Both the position numbers and the translations under genes were made by a program. From Epibacterium ulvae (lineage in GTDB: Bacteria > Pseudomonadota > Alphaproteobacteria > Rhodobacterales > Rhodobacteraceae), in the NCBI RefSeq assembly GCF_900102795.1, contig NZ_FMWG01000017.1, positions 1 to 50,411 of the forward strand: a DNA stretch of 50,411 nucleotides, read 5' to 3'. The notes under the pieces were generated by a model. The model did no database searches and had not been told where the DNA came from. It worked only from the letters and a program-made list of their open reading frames with translations. The number at the start of each line of letters is the position of its first letter. Positions within the stretch are counted from its first letter, which is position 1. Of the stretch, positions 5,210 through 12,799 are shown piece after piece.

Positions 5210-6595
5210 ATGAGAATTAGTACCGCTGGTACCGCCATAGTTCGCCATTCCGAAACTGGAGAACTATTTGAGATCGGGCCAGATGAAATTGATTGGGAAG
5301 TCGTTGTGAGCGAAGAGCGGGACATGGGTCCTGATCGGCTATGGAGCGCCTCAACAAGTCGCGATGAGTTGGGAGAAATTCGCTGGGAGATGTCGGAGTA
5401 TCCGGAAGGCTTTCTTGGCAATCTCGTTCCAGACCTAAACGGTCATGAACTCGTGCAGAATTTTTCCGTTAGCATCGAGCATGAACCTGACTTTGACGGC
5501 GAAGACTTCGAGGAAGACGATTTCGACCGTAAAGCGGCATCCGAAGAAATGAAAGAATGGTTCTACGCAAACTATGAAGATCCAGCCAACTCATTGCCGC
5601 ACATTTCGGCGGAAGGTGGCTACCAGTGGATTTATGGAGGGCCGGAAACGCCACAAGAAGCTCTTGGTGACAACTTCTCGGGTGAATATCCAAATGAGTT
5701 CATTGAAAAGGTTGCCCAAGACATTACCGACGAAAGCGGCCTTTGGAACTGGTCGCCAACCCCTGGACCTGATTTTTACGATGATGGTGACGATATCGGT
5801 GAGGACAGTCCCTCCGAAGACGATGCCGCTGAATTAAGTCGACTTCTGCCATTGGCAGAGGAATTGGTACTAGACTCAGAAACCGGCACTTTTGATCTAC
5901 AGATCAAGGAGGTTGAGAAACCTGACCTATTGGCTGCAACGCTCGCGCAGCTGGCTGACGCAATCGAGGATGTGCTCGATAATCAGTCCAATGGGCTGAA
6001 CGCGAACTCCTTAGAAATCCGGAAACTGCGACGCACTCTAGAACGCTACGCAAATGACCCCCAAAGGGTCGAGATGGACCTTACGACAGTTCACCATAGC
6101 TTGACGGTACAAATTGGGACAAGCGAGTTGCCGCCGTCTGAAGAGAACCAAGCATTACTGTTAGCGTTGCAAGAAGGTGCCCAAGGCATACGTGCGACTG
6201 ATCCAGAAGTTGCGGAAAACAGGAGACTGTTGCAAAAACAATTGCTCCGCGAATTGTCTCCCGAAAATCTTGAGCAAATCGCCGAAGCCGCCCCGGTTCT
6301 GGAAGCGATCACTGAAGGTGATCTTCGAGAACAAATGCTGGATGATGTATTTTTTCTTACACAGGAAATGCGCACCGGGCCACCAAGATTGCCCAGTGTA
6401 ACTAGAGACGATGCAATTATCCCCGGGCGGGATGAAGCGGTGCGTGTGTTCGGAAGGTCGGCACGAATGCTGATTGCCTTACGAAAAACGCCAGAGCTCA
6501 TTAACAAGATACATGCCAGCGCAGGATTCAAAGCTCTCAGTATCTTGGGGGTACTGGGAGGATTGGCCTCGCTAGGAATCAAGATGCTGTTTTGA
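5210..6595 (+). CDS. Large acidic protein with a C-terminal membrane anchor
   Basis: 461 residues starting MRISTAGTAIVRHSETGELF. The first 200 residues are very acidic (DFDGEDFEEDDFDRK, YDDGDDIGEDSPSEDD). The middle is helical and Leu-rich (residues about 205-400). The last 20 residues (AGFKALSILGVLGGLASLGIK) form a probable tail-anchor helix. It is the last gene of the plus-strand operon. I do not recognise the family. The layout of small proteins, an anchored protein and a large tail-anchored protein would fit an accessory defence or interaction system, but nothing here proves that. Confidence 0.65.
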   Translation: MRISTAGTAIVRHSETGELFEIGPDEIDWEVVVSEERDMGPDRLWSASTSRDELGEIRWEMSEYPEGFLGNLVPDLNGHELVQNFSVSIEHEPDFDGEDFEEDDFDRKAASEEMKEWFYANYEDPANSLPHISAEGGYQWIYGGPETPQEALGDNFSGEYPNEFIEKVAQDITDESGLWNWSPTPGPDFYDDGDDIGEDSPSEDDAAELSRLLPLAEELVLDSETGTFDLQIKEVEKPDLLAATLAQLADAIEDVLDNQSNGLNANSLEIRKLRRTLERYANDPQRVEMDLTTVHHSLTVQIGTSELPPSEENQALLLALQEGAQGIRATDPEVAENRRLLQKQLLRELSPENLEQIAEAAPVLEAITEGDLREQMLDDVFFLTQEMRTGPPRLPSVTRDDAIIPGRDEAVRVFGRSARMLIALRKTPELINKIHASAGFKALSILGVLGGLASLGIKMLF

Positions 6596-6970
6596 ATTTT
6601 GGTGAACTTGGCAGCATTGAAGGATGACCGCTGTGATCGGAGTGCATCTGATGTTTGATGGATGGCTGTCATTCATCGACTAGGTAATTTCGCCATTGCC
6701 AGGAATGGCCGCTATGCAGGCTACAATTGTAAAATTACGAGAGCGTGGCCAATGTCGCCTCTCTGCGGTTCCTCACCATTGGTGCAAGGTGCAGCAAATG
6801 TGACTTTGGGCTCAGAGTCAGATTTCGCCGCGCATGGCACGAAGGTCCGCAGACTGGAAAACTTCGCAAATCCCGCTTTCTACGCTGAGCCGTCATTGGA
6901 CCTTACAGCTTGGTTGTGTCAGTCTGTATCAAATGACTTCCAAGAAGGGTTACTCCAGTAGAAAGGTGAT
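6596..6970. repeat. Gene-free stretch with dispersed repeat copy 1
   Basis: 6806-6950 matches 49868-50021 in the same orientation with many scattered differences (shared strings GGGCTCAGAGTCAGATTTCG, GACGAAGGTCCGCAGAC-like and TTCCAAGAAGGGT). Both copies end at a junction motif. An open frame crosses it but looks non-coding. It resembles dispersed intergenic repeats of Rhodobacteraceae. Confidence 0.7.
6938..6950 (+). repeat. Junction motif copy 10
   Basis: TTCCAAGAAGGGT, then diverging (TACTCCAG). The AT-rich gene pair follows about 20 bases on. Confidence 0.55.
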
Positions 6971-7309
6971 ATGATAATGCAAAAAAATTATTTTATGGAT
7001 ATGTATAATATTCTGTACAGAAGTACTCTTTTGAAGAGCTTGGCGGTAATGCTCTTAGCGATAATAATTGTACTATCTGTAATGTTGATATCGGGGGTGG
7101 TTATATTTTCAACTGTAATAGGAAATGCAATTTTTGCAGTATGGTTGTTTGACCTTGATCCAGCAAACTCTGCAGAGCTTGGATGGTCCTCAGTAGGAAC
7201 TGTGGATCCAATTATAATTTTTGCCCTCATTGTCGCGGAAGTTTTGATAGCTGTGTATGTTGCGCAAGTTTCGAGAAATGTTAAATTTTATATAGATGAG
7301 AAAATCTAA
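6971..7309 (+). CDS. Two-helix membrane protein, AT-rich
   Basis: 112 residues starting MIMQKNYFMDMYNILYRS. A long hydrophobic segment covers about residues 23-60 and another about 83-101 (IIIFALIVAEVLIAVYV). Base composition is clearly AT-richer than the surrounding genes, suggesting separate acquisition. An AAGGTGAT ribosome-binding sequence precedes the ATG. The stop overlaps the next gene. Function unknown; candidate partner of the following membrane protein. Confidence 0.6.
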   Translation: MIMQKNYFMDMYNILYRSTLLKSLAVMLLAIIIVLSVMLISGVVIFSTVIGNAIFAVWLFDLDPANSAELGWSSVGTVDPIIIFALIVAEVLIAVYVAQVSRNVKFYIDEKI

Positions 7310-7619
7310 AATGAATGATGATAACAAATTGAATTTCCGTCGAAATTTGCCGTGGGGTAAGTTGTGTTCGATTGTTTTTGCTATAGTTGGCGTCTTTGTA
7401 GTTTTTGGAATAAACGTAGGATGGGATCGTGTTTTACCAATCATCCTGTTTATGATGTGCTTTGGAGTTGGAGCTATCCTTCTGATGTTAGGCGCATCTC
7501 AAAAGTCGAGCCGAATGCGTTGGTGGGGGATAACGTGCCTAATTGTTGGGTACGCAATCGGCGCATCCCAACTGAGCGAAAATGTTCAATTTATTTCAAA
7601 TGCGTTTGGTTTGGGTTGA
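7296..7619 (+). CDS. Membrane protein, AT-rich
   Basis: 107 residues (or 102 if the ATG at 7311 is used) starting MRKSKMNDDNKLNFRR. Three hydrophobic segments follow (LCSIVFAIVGVFVVFGINV, ILFMMCFGVGAILLML, WWGITCLIVGYAIGASQ). It overlaps the preceding gene by 14 bases and shares its AT-rich composition, so the two are probably one transcription unit. No family recognised. Confidence 0.6.
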   Translation: MRKSKMNDDNKLNFRRNLPWGKLCSIVFAIVGVFVVFGINVGWDRVLPIILFMMCFGVGAILLMLGASQKSSRMRWWGITCLIVGYAIGASQLSENVQFISNAFGLG

Positions 7620-7748
7620 GACGAGTCGATTGGGTAGCAACGTGTTGCTGCCGCACAATCTAAAATTCCAACAACGGCCCGACTACTATACTAACTGTAA
7701 CGAATTGCATTTATCCGGCGCTCGGATTGCAAACATCCCTGATTTTCG

Positions 7749-7861
7749 TTAGCGTGATCTATCACCACCACCGCGTGTTTGCTCCGGCAAAAAGCGGGCT
7801 TTGGTCTCCCGATCCATCATGACTTCATAGGTCTTGGCAATCTTATTGAGTTGCTCCAAGC
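7749..7861 (-). pseudogene. 3' fragment of a gene cut by an IS6-type end
   Basis: On the minus strand an open frame reads LEQLNKIAKTYEVMMDRE, then TKARFLPEQTRGGGDRSR and a stop. It begins directly at the inner side of the IS6-type terminal repeat at 7862, so only the last 36 or so codons of a longer gene remain. The Arg-rich end resembles those of the transfer proteins of this plasmid. Parent gene not identified. Confidence 0.5.
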
Positions 7862-8046
7862 GGCGCTGTTGCAAAACTTTTTGCAGGCGGTGTGTTCATT
7901 TTGGGTGTGCCACGCATCAAACATGTCTATCTAAGAAAATAATACCCAAAAAGAACAGTCGTACTACAGGTAATCTGTTCAAAGTGAACCGTCACCAAGG
8001 GTACACCTCAAATAGACCCACACATAAAAAATTTTGCAACAGCGCC
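7862..8046. mobile_element. IS6-family-like remnant or MITE (185 bp)
   Basis: Bounded by inverted ends GGCGCTGTTGCAAAA (7862-7876) and its reverse complement (8032-8046). These match the GG..CTGTTGCAAA ends of IS6/IS26-type elements. The 185-bp interior encodes no transposase. Flanking 8-mers (CTCCAAGC and AATCAGAA) are not duplicated, so it is more likely a deletion or recombination product than a fresh insertion. Confidence 0.65.
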
Positions 8047-8059
8047 AATCAGAAAACCG

Positions 8060-8953
8060 TTATCTACCCCTGCCCCGATCAGGGGCTTTTTCTTGTGCCT
8101 GCTCGGGGCGCTGGATGCTGCGTGCGGCCAGCTTCTCCACCTCATATACTTTGCCGTGGAGAACTTCTCGGGCAAGCGAATGAGCTGCGTGACCACGCAC
8201 GGTTTGACGATCCTTGTCCCCTACCCCAGCGTGGCGCAGCTCAGCCTCAACAAGTGCCAGCTTGCTTGCTGCCCCTTTTAGTTCTGGGTCTCGTGTCTCG
8301 GCCCATCCAGCGATCCGCGTGGCCATGTCGGTTTCGCGACCGAGCATAATGTTGCGGCTATCGGTTAAAATGCGGGTGAGATGTTCAGGATGGTCATATG
8401 TAGCAACGACAAGTGCTTTGCGGGTGAACTCTGCGTTCCGAGCGAAAAGGTCACGATCCAGAGAAAAACCGCGCTCATGGGCAAACTGCGCCATGAATGT
8501 CATTGTGGTTCTGGTGTTGCCTTCTCGGAAGGGATGGATACGCCACAACTCTGCAACATCCTTGGCAAAGGTTTCCATTTTTTCCGGTTGGTTCATGTCC
8601 CGCAAATTCGACCAGTCCCGCCCATTCATGGCCTTGAGGTGCAGAGCGGTGTGCTTCGTTATGTCATCTGCGTAGGAATAGTTGACGCTGGCTCCGTTCA
8701 ACGCCGGCTCAGACTTCGACATGTCGATCAGGCGTGTTTCGCCAGCAAACGGATACACTTTATCGAAGATTCGGCGATGAATCTCCCGAAGGTGTGCATA
8801 GTCAAAGTCCCCATCAACCGGGTTCTTGCGAAGATCGTTTATTGCAGAAGCGGTTTCCCGGCGTTCGAACTTCGAGAGTTTCTCATGGTCCGTTAGACCG
8901 CGATAGTTTCGAAGGACAGATGTACCGGGATAAAGGTACGGGTCAGAAATCAA
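8060..8953 (-). CDS. Fic-domain protein with transfer-protein-like C terminus
   Basis: 297 residues starting MISDPYLYPGTSVLRNYRG. The Fic core covers about residues 25-200; the active-site loop reads HPFREGNTRTTMTF, with catalytic His and Asn but Thr for the usual second Gly and Met for the last Arg. Fic enzymes usually transfer AMP or other phosphate-containing groups to target proteins. Residues about 222-285 (LKGAASKLALVEAELRH, DKDRQTVRGHAAHSLA) match the C-terminal region of the LPD7-type protein at 22065-23867, and the tail ends APDRGRGR. Inference: the C-terminal part is a secretion signal for the VirB/D4 system, as the BID region is in Bartonella Fic effectors and VbhT. The partner gene at 9247 lies upstream. 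Confidence 0.85.
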   Translation of the reverse strand: MISDPYLYPGTSVLRNYRGLTDHEKLSKFERRETASAINDLRKNPVDGDFDYAHLREIHRRIFDKVYPFAGETRLIDMSKSEPALNGASVNYSYADDITKHTALHLKAMNGRDWSNLRDMNQPEKMETFAKDVAELWRIHPFREGNTRTTMTFMAQFAHERGFSLDRDLFARNAEFTRKALVVATYDHPEHLTRILTDSRNIMLGRETDMATRIAGWAETRDPELKGAASKLALVEAELRHAGVGDKDRQTVRGHAAHSLAREVLHGKVYEVEKLAARSIQRPEQAQEKAPDRGRGR

Positions 8954-8974
8954 TTGCTGGCGTTCCTGACCTGC

Positions 8975-9247
8975 TTAAGCGGCTTGGGTACGAGAGGCAT
9001 CTACGTGCGCATCGCCAAGATCGTTAATTTCATCGGTCGTCAGAAAACCTTCGTCACGGCACATTGCCAAGAACAGATCGAAATCATCGAGCTTGTCGCC
9101 AGACACAGCACTGAATGCCAGTGCATCCTTATAGCCCTCCGTCATCATTGCTTCAATATACGGGCGCAACGGTGCTTGAATCTGAGTGGCGATCACTCCA
9201 TTGGCCAGAACCAATGCTGTGTCGCGATCCAGTTGTACGTTAGGCAT
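8975..9247 (-). CDS. Small protein upstream of Fic, possible antitoxin
   Basis: 90 residues starting MPNVQLDRDTALVLANGV, 21 bases upstream of the fic gene and in the same direction, so a bicistronic pair. It is acidic and helical (GDKLDDFDLFLAMCRDEGFLTTDEINDLGD). The known VbhA/FicA inhibitory motif [ST]xxxE[GN] is not evident. Position and size fit an antitoxin or chaperone for the Fic protein, but sequence support is weak. Confidence 0.55.
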   Translation of the reverse strand: MPNVQLDRDTALVLANGVIATQIQAPLRPYIEAMMTEGYKDALAFSAVSGDKLDDFDLFLAMCRDEGFLTTDEINDLGDAHVDASRTQAA

Positions 9248-9274
9248 TTCAGGTTCTCCAAAAAACGATCATTT

Positions 9275-9359
9275 TGGACACTATGCAGAAGGACGAGCTG
9301 AAGGGCAAAAATAAAAGTCGAAAACTGCCCAAAAACCCTTCCAAAAACTATAGTGTCCA
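9275..9359. promoter_or_regulatory. Inverted repeat between divergent fic and recombinase genes
   Basis: TGGACACTAT (9275-9284) and its exact inverse ATAGTGTCCA (9350-9359) lie 65 bases apart in the divergent intergenic region. The likely roles are recombinase res subsites, an autoregulatory operator, or both. Confidence 0.55.
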
Positions 9360-9396
9360 TTTACTGTTTTTATACCCCTTTTTTGGAGAGCTATCA

Positions 9397-10213
9397 ATGC
9401 CAGATCAACAGACCAGCGGAAAGATCGTAGGATATGCCCGCGTCTCAAAAACCGATCAGTCATTGAAGCAGCAAATTGCTCAGCTCCGGGCGCTTGGCTG
9501 CGATGAAATCTATACAGATCAAATGAGCGGAAAGACAGCGCGGCGCGACGGTTTGCAAGCCGCCCTTGGCCGCGCTCAGCTCGGGGGATCAGCTCATGGT
9601 CCCTGCGTTCGACCGTCTGGGGCGCAATCACCGCGATCTACTGGACATTGCGCAAGAGCTGGAAGGCAAGGGCGTGTCGCTGCGATCCTTGCGAGAGGAC
9701 ATAGACACGACGACACCGCTTGGCCGCATGTTCTATTCGATCTGTTCGATCTTCGCGCAGTTTGAGCGCGATCTGATTTCAGACCGAACAAAGACCGGCC
9801 TTGAAGCCGCCAAGGCTGCGGGCCGTCTCGGCGGCAGGCCGAAGGCAATGGACGCGGATATGCGAAATGTGATCGAGCAGAAGCTAGTCGGCACCAAGCT
9901 AAGTATCTCTGCCATTGCCAAAGAACACGGGATCAGCCCCAGCACGATCTACAACGCCTTTCCCGGTGGCAGGTCCGCGTTGACTGCCAAACGGTTCAAG
10001 GTCGTGTCCGATTACACCGCTGGCACCGAACGCTTGCAGGTCGTGGAAGATAATACGACCGGCGAATTTTATTGGCGGCTAATGGGCGACACGCCGCAAC
10101 AGGACAGCGCGCCATATGGGCCGTATGATACTGCCGACGAGGCGGCTACATCGTTACTGGTGATGACGGTTGCCGGGGCTGCACAGTCGTCCGAAGAGAC
10201 GAACGCCCCTTAA
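9397..10213 (+). pseudogene. Serine recombinase (resolvase/invertase family) with frameshift
   Basis: Starts MPDQQTSGKIVGYARVSKTDQ at 9397; YARVS carries the catalytic serine. The frame is lost near 9570, where an extra G after GCCGCCCTT separates QAAL from AALSSGDQLMVPAFDRLGR. Domain order: catalytic core (DRLGRN, EDIDTTTPLGR, FAQFERDLISDRTKTGLEAA), then an HTH (ISAIAKEHGISPSTIYN), then about 70 unusual C-terminal residues. Intact members are about 190 residues or more. It could be a true pseudogene, a programmed shift or a sequencing indel. The intact second half suggests recent damage or an error. Confidence 0.8.
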
Positions 10214-10332
10214 AAGAAGCTCAGCCGGAGCTATAGCCCCGGCCTCACCTTCGCGGCCCTATGGGTTCCCACCCGGTGCCGCAACTGCAAATCTACCATC
10301 CGCCTTGCTCGATTCAAGCAGAAATTGAGCGC

Positions 10333-10420
10333 AGCCCCCGCCTCTCACCTTCGCAAAATATCCTCGGGGTGAGCGCCGATAGGCGCGAGGGGCAGACAGC
10401 CCCTTTCTCTCTTGAATCCG
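10333..10420 (-). terminator. Repeated terminator-like element, copy 1
   Basis: On the minus strand a GGGGCTGTCTGCCCC hairpin is followed by the conserved block ACCCCGAGGATATTTTGCGA and AGGTGAGAGGCGGG. Near-identical blocks lie at 15664-15762 and 19665-19760. Similar blocks are common after genes in Rhodobacteraceae. Confidence 0.5.
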
Positions 10421-10491
10421 GCTGAACTTGACTCTTGACCGTGAAAGAGAACAAAAAAGGAACAGTGAGTTTTAGCGAAAGGGCACCGGCT

Positions 10492-10722
10492 ATGTCACAA
10501 CGCACCAGACGCGGATTTGTCAAAACTGATGAGGTACTAGCGAAGTTGGAGGTTGGACGGCGCGGCGCGATCCAGGTTAGCACCGAGGCCAAGATTGCCA
10601 GCCCGGAATACCGCGCCGCTCAAAGTCTGACGAACGCGATTGACAATTTGGCCGAAATCCTGACCGGCGATCCTTCCTATTTTCACTTGAAACCGGCAAC
10701 ATCCCGGCAACAAGGGAGCTAG
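10492..10722 (+). CDS. Small basic hypothetical protein
   Basis: 76 residues starting MSQRTRRGFVKTDEVLAKLEVG at 10492; an in-frame GTG at 10435 would add 19 residues. It ends GSstop just before the SRAP gene at 10728, so it is probably co-transcribed. It is helical and weakly basic with no known motif. It is the first gene of the predicted leading region after the recombinase. Confidence 0.5.
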   Translation: MSQRTRRGFVKTDEVLAKLEVGRRGAIQVSTEAKIASPEYRAAQSLTNAIDNLAEILTGDPSYFHLKPATSRQQGS

Positions 10723-10727
10723 TTCCT

Positions 10728-11420
10728 ATGTGCGGCAAAGCGGCGTTGAACTATACATGGCGACAGATTTACGAGCTGTACCGGCTGACTGCGCCTGAAC
10801 CATCGTCTGCGCCAAATCTTCAACCCCGATACAACGTCACCCGCTATCAAACGGTGCCGGTCGTTCGTCCTACCGAAGATGGCCGGGAGCTGGTGCCGAT
10901 GCTCTGGGAGTTTATCCCGTTTTGGTGGTCGAAGCCGATCAAGGAAAAGAAGTTCAGCACCTTCAACGCCAAGGGCGAGGAAATGCGGGAAAAGAAGACC
11001 TACGCCCCAGCGTGGAAGCGCGGCCAGCGCTGCATTATTCCGGTGTCTGGTTTCTATGAATGGCCGCTACCAAAGAAGAAGGGCCAGCCGCCTTACTACA
11101 TCCAAGCCAAGGATAGCCCGGTATTGTCACTGGCCGGTCTCTGGGGTGAGTGGAAAGACGCCGATTCAGGCGAAAACCGTTTGTCTTGCACGATCATCAC
11201 CACCACGCCAAACGCGCTTATGGATAGCATCCCGCATCACCGCTGCCCGGTTGTGATTGAGGACGCAGATTTGAACACATGGTTCACAGCAGATCAGGAC
11301 ACGGCCTATGGTCTTGTCCATTCACCGCCAGACGACGCTATGACCGCGTACCGGGTCAGCTCGTATGTGAACACTCGTGGGAACGAGGGGCCGGAGTGCA
11401 TAGAGCCACTGGCAAGCTGA
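10728..11420 (+). CDS. SOS response-associated peptidase (SRAP/YedK/HMCES family)
   Basis: 230 residues starting MCGKAALNYTWRQIYELY. After removal of Met1, Cys2 is the residue that forms a thiazolidine crosslink with abasic sites in single-stranded DNA. Other family signatures: NLQPRYNVTRYQTVPV, FNAKGEE (usually NARAE), GFYEW and PHHRCPV. Length is typical. The role is to protect abasic sites in ssDNA, which suits the leading region of a plasmid that arrives single-stranded. It is preceded by a small gene and followed by a zinc-ribbon protein. Confidence 0.93.
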   Translation: MCGKAALNYTWRQIYELYRLTAPEPSSAPNLQPRYNVTRYQTVPVVRPTEDGRELVPMLWEFIPFWWSKPIKEKKFSTFNAKGEEMREKKTYAPAWKRGQRCIIPVSGFYEWPLPKKKGQPPYYIQAKDSPVLSLAGLWGEWKDADSGENRLSCTIITTTPNALMDSIPHHRCPVVIEDADLNTWFTADQDTAYGLVHSPPDDAMTAYRVSSYVNTRGNEGPECIEPLAS

Positions 11421-11424
11421 TCGT

Positions 11425-11694
11425 GTGGCATATGAGAAAGTCACCCTCGGCCCAGCATACTCCATTCGCCTGAACGACTTGGCCCCATCAGATGTGGTTG
11501 TGACAACCTGCATGGGCTGCGGCAAAAGATGGTATGTCGCGCCGCATCGGCTTTACAACAAGTACCGGGCGCATACATGGCTTCGATACATTGCGGATTT
11601 CTTCATCTGCACCGATTGCGGGTGCAAGCGGTGCTATTGGGAAATTCATCGCGCATATCACCCAGAAGATCGGAAGGCGGAAATAGCTGGGTGA
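11425..11694 (+). CDS. Small zinc-ribbon-like protein
   Basis: 89 residues, GTG start at 11425 (MAYEKVTLGPAYSIRL), five bases after the SRAP stop, so probably coupled. It has two cysteine knuckles, CMGCGK at about residue 30 and CTDCGCKRC at about 62, separated by a Tyr/Arg-rich stretch, a layout consistent with a zinc ribbon. No family named; it may bind nucleic acid. Confidence 0.6.
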   Translation: MAYEKVTLGPAYSIRLNDLAPSDVVVTTCMGCGKRWYVAPHRLYNKYRAHTWLRYIADFFICTDCGCKRCYWEIHRAYHPEDRKAEIAG

Positions 11695-11725
11695 TACCCA
11701 GATCCGATATCGCCACTTCCGACGA

Positions 11726-11754
11726 TGCTGAAGCATCGCCATTTTTGACGATAC
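11726..11754 (+). terminator. Possible intrinsic terminator
   Basis: The perfect hairpin GATGCT-GA-AGCATC is followed by GCCATTTTT, about 30 bases after the zinc-ribbon gene. Confidence 0.45.
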
Positions 11755-11990
11755 CGGATTACTGCTGGGCTTCTGCTTGGTCACAGGTTTCCACATCAAT
11801 CTGTCACGAAAGCGGCCTATGCGCCCCTGTTTTTTGCGCCTGCGTTTGGTCTGTCCCATTCAAAATGAGCGGCCAAGATACACGCCTCGCAGACCTGTAA
11901 ACACCATGCCCTACGGGGCGCTGCGCGCGTGTTGACAGGTCAGCTTTCCCGGCGCGTCCGAGAGCCGCGAATTTTAAACAGGAGACAGAC

Positions 11991-12152
11991 ATGAAATACA
12001 TTCGCAAAAGATCAAAACAGCTTCACAAACTTGCAGCTCGACGCCTCAAGGCTGTCAGAAAGCAGCTCCAAAAGATCGACCTAAGCATGAGCATCCAGAT
12101 CAATCTTATCGTCATCAAGATCACGTTCAGCATCAAACGCCGGGAGCCTTAG
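11991..12152 (+). CDS. 53-residue basic peptide
   Basis: MKYIRKRSKQLHKLAARRLK begins at 11991 after AGGAGACAG, a good ribosome-binding site. It has a strongly basic N-terminal helix and a hydrophobic second half (MSIQINLIVIKITFSIK) ending KRREP. It sits alone between the zinc-ribbon gene and the structured region. The strong ribosome-binding site supports translation; function unknown. Confidence 0.5.
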   Translation: MKYIRKRSKQLHKLAARRLKAVRKQLQKIDLSMSIQINLIVIKITFSIKRREP

Positions 12153-12198
12153 CCCCGGCATTGCCCGCCACTCGGCGGGCGCGCAAAGCTCCGACCAC

Positions 12199-12272
12199 AA
12201 AAGGGCGACTGTCGCCACCTTACCGAATAACCCGGATCGCATCTGACAAAGGGCGGCGACAGTCGCCCTTTT
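12199..12272. terminator. 18-bp perfect inverted repeat
   Basis: AAAAGGGCGACTGTCGCC (12199-12216) and its exact inverse (12255-12272) are separated by 38 bases and followed by TTTT on the plus strand. A bidirectional terminator is the simplest reading; a single-strand hairpin is also possible. Confidence 0.5.
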
Positions 12273-12305
12273 CGCTTGTCTGCGCGGGTGTCACCGTCGC
12301 GCCTA

Positions 12306-12799
12306 ATGCGTTGCCAGGGCAACGCGCGGCTTCAAGTTACCCACACCCCGACGCTTCGATTACTGGCGATCTGCGCTTACGGGGCGCTTCGGTCAGGTCG
12401 ATTTCTCCCAAGGTTGAAATAGTCCTGACTGGATAACGTGAAGCCGCCCCCCTGCCCTGCGAATACGTTGCATTGCTTTGATAGCGTGATGTTCCCGGCG
12501 CTGCCGGGACGTGACGGGGATTCGGCAGAGCCGAACGCCCGCCCCGGAGCGCCGTTCCGTCGCTTTTTAGGGGGCGCTGCCCCCCGCGCAGTTCAACAAA
12601 AATAGACAGGCTTTCGCGGCATATCCTCGCCCGCTGCGCGGTCTGCGGTATTCCACGGTCCAGTCGATTTTTATTGCCCTGCGCACCCCCCGGACTTCGC
12701 CAGTCGGTCAGGTTTTCAGGAGACGGGCTTTCAGCCCGACACCTGTAAACCAAACCAATTTCCCGACTCTCACACGTGGGACATCAAGAGGATAGCGAA
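12306..12799 (+). repeat. Long structured leader, copy 1
   Basis: About 490 bases with no convincing gene, matching 14368-14876 in conserved blocks. It starts with the hairpin GCGTTGCC..GGCAACGC and includes the 122-base element at 12326-12447. Next come the hairpins CCCGGC-GCT-GCCGGG and TTCGGC-AGA-GCCGAA, the block TTTCGCGGCATATCCTC, the hairpin CGGGC-TTTCA-GCCCG and the ribosome-binding string AAGAGGATAGC before the start at 12800. Confidence 0.75.
12326..12447 (+). promoter_or_regulatory. Structured element E, copy 1
   Basis: The closing stem GCGGCTTCA.GTTA (12326-12339) pairs with TAAC.TGAAGCCGC (12434-12447). The interior has the conserved ACCCCGACGCTTCGAT and an inner hairpin ATTTC-TCCCAAGGTT-GAAAT. 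Two more copies lie at 14387-14508 and 15748-15862. Candidate structured RNA or single-strand promoter. Confidence 0.7.

Noticed and set aside
6662-6961. Open frame of 99 codons through the dispersed repeat
   Set aside because: The second repeat copy has a stop and indels in the corresponding frame, and the sequence has the look of an intergenic repeat.
7862-8046. Complete IS6 element
   Set aside because: There is no transposase frame in the 185 bases and no target-site duplication.
12337-12753. Minus-strand open frame of about 138 codons across the first long leader
   Set aside because: It runs through hairpins and conserved non-coding blocks, has no ribosome-binding site, and the second leader does not keep the frame.
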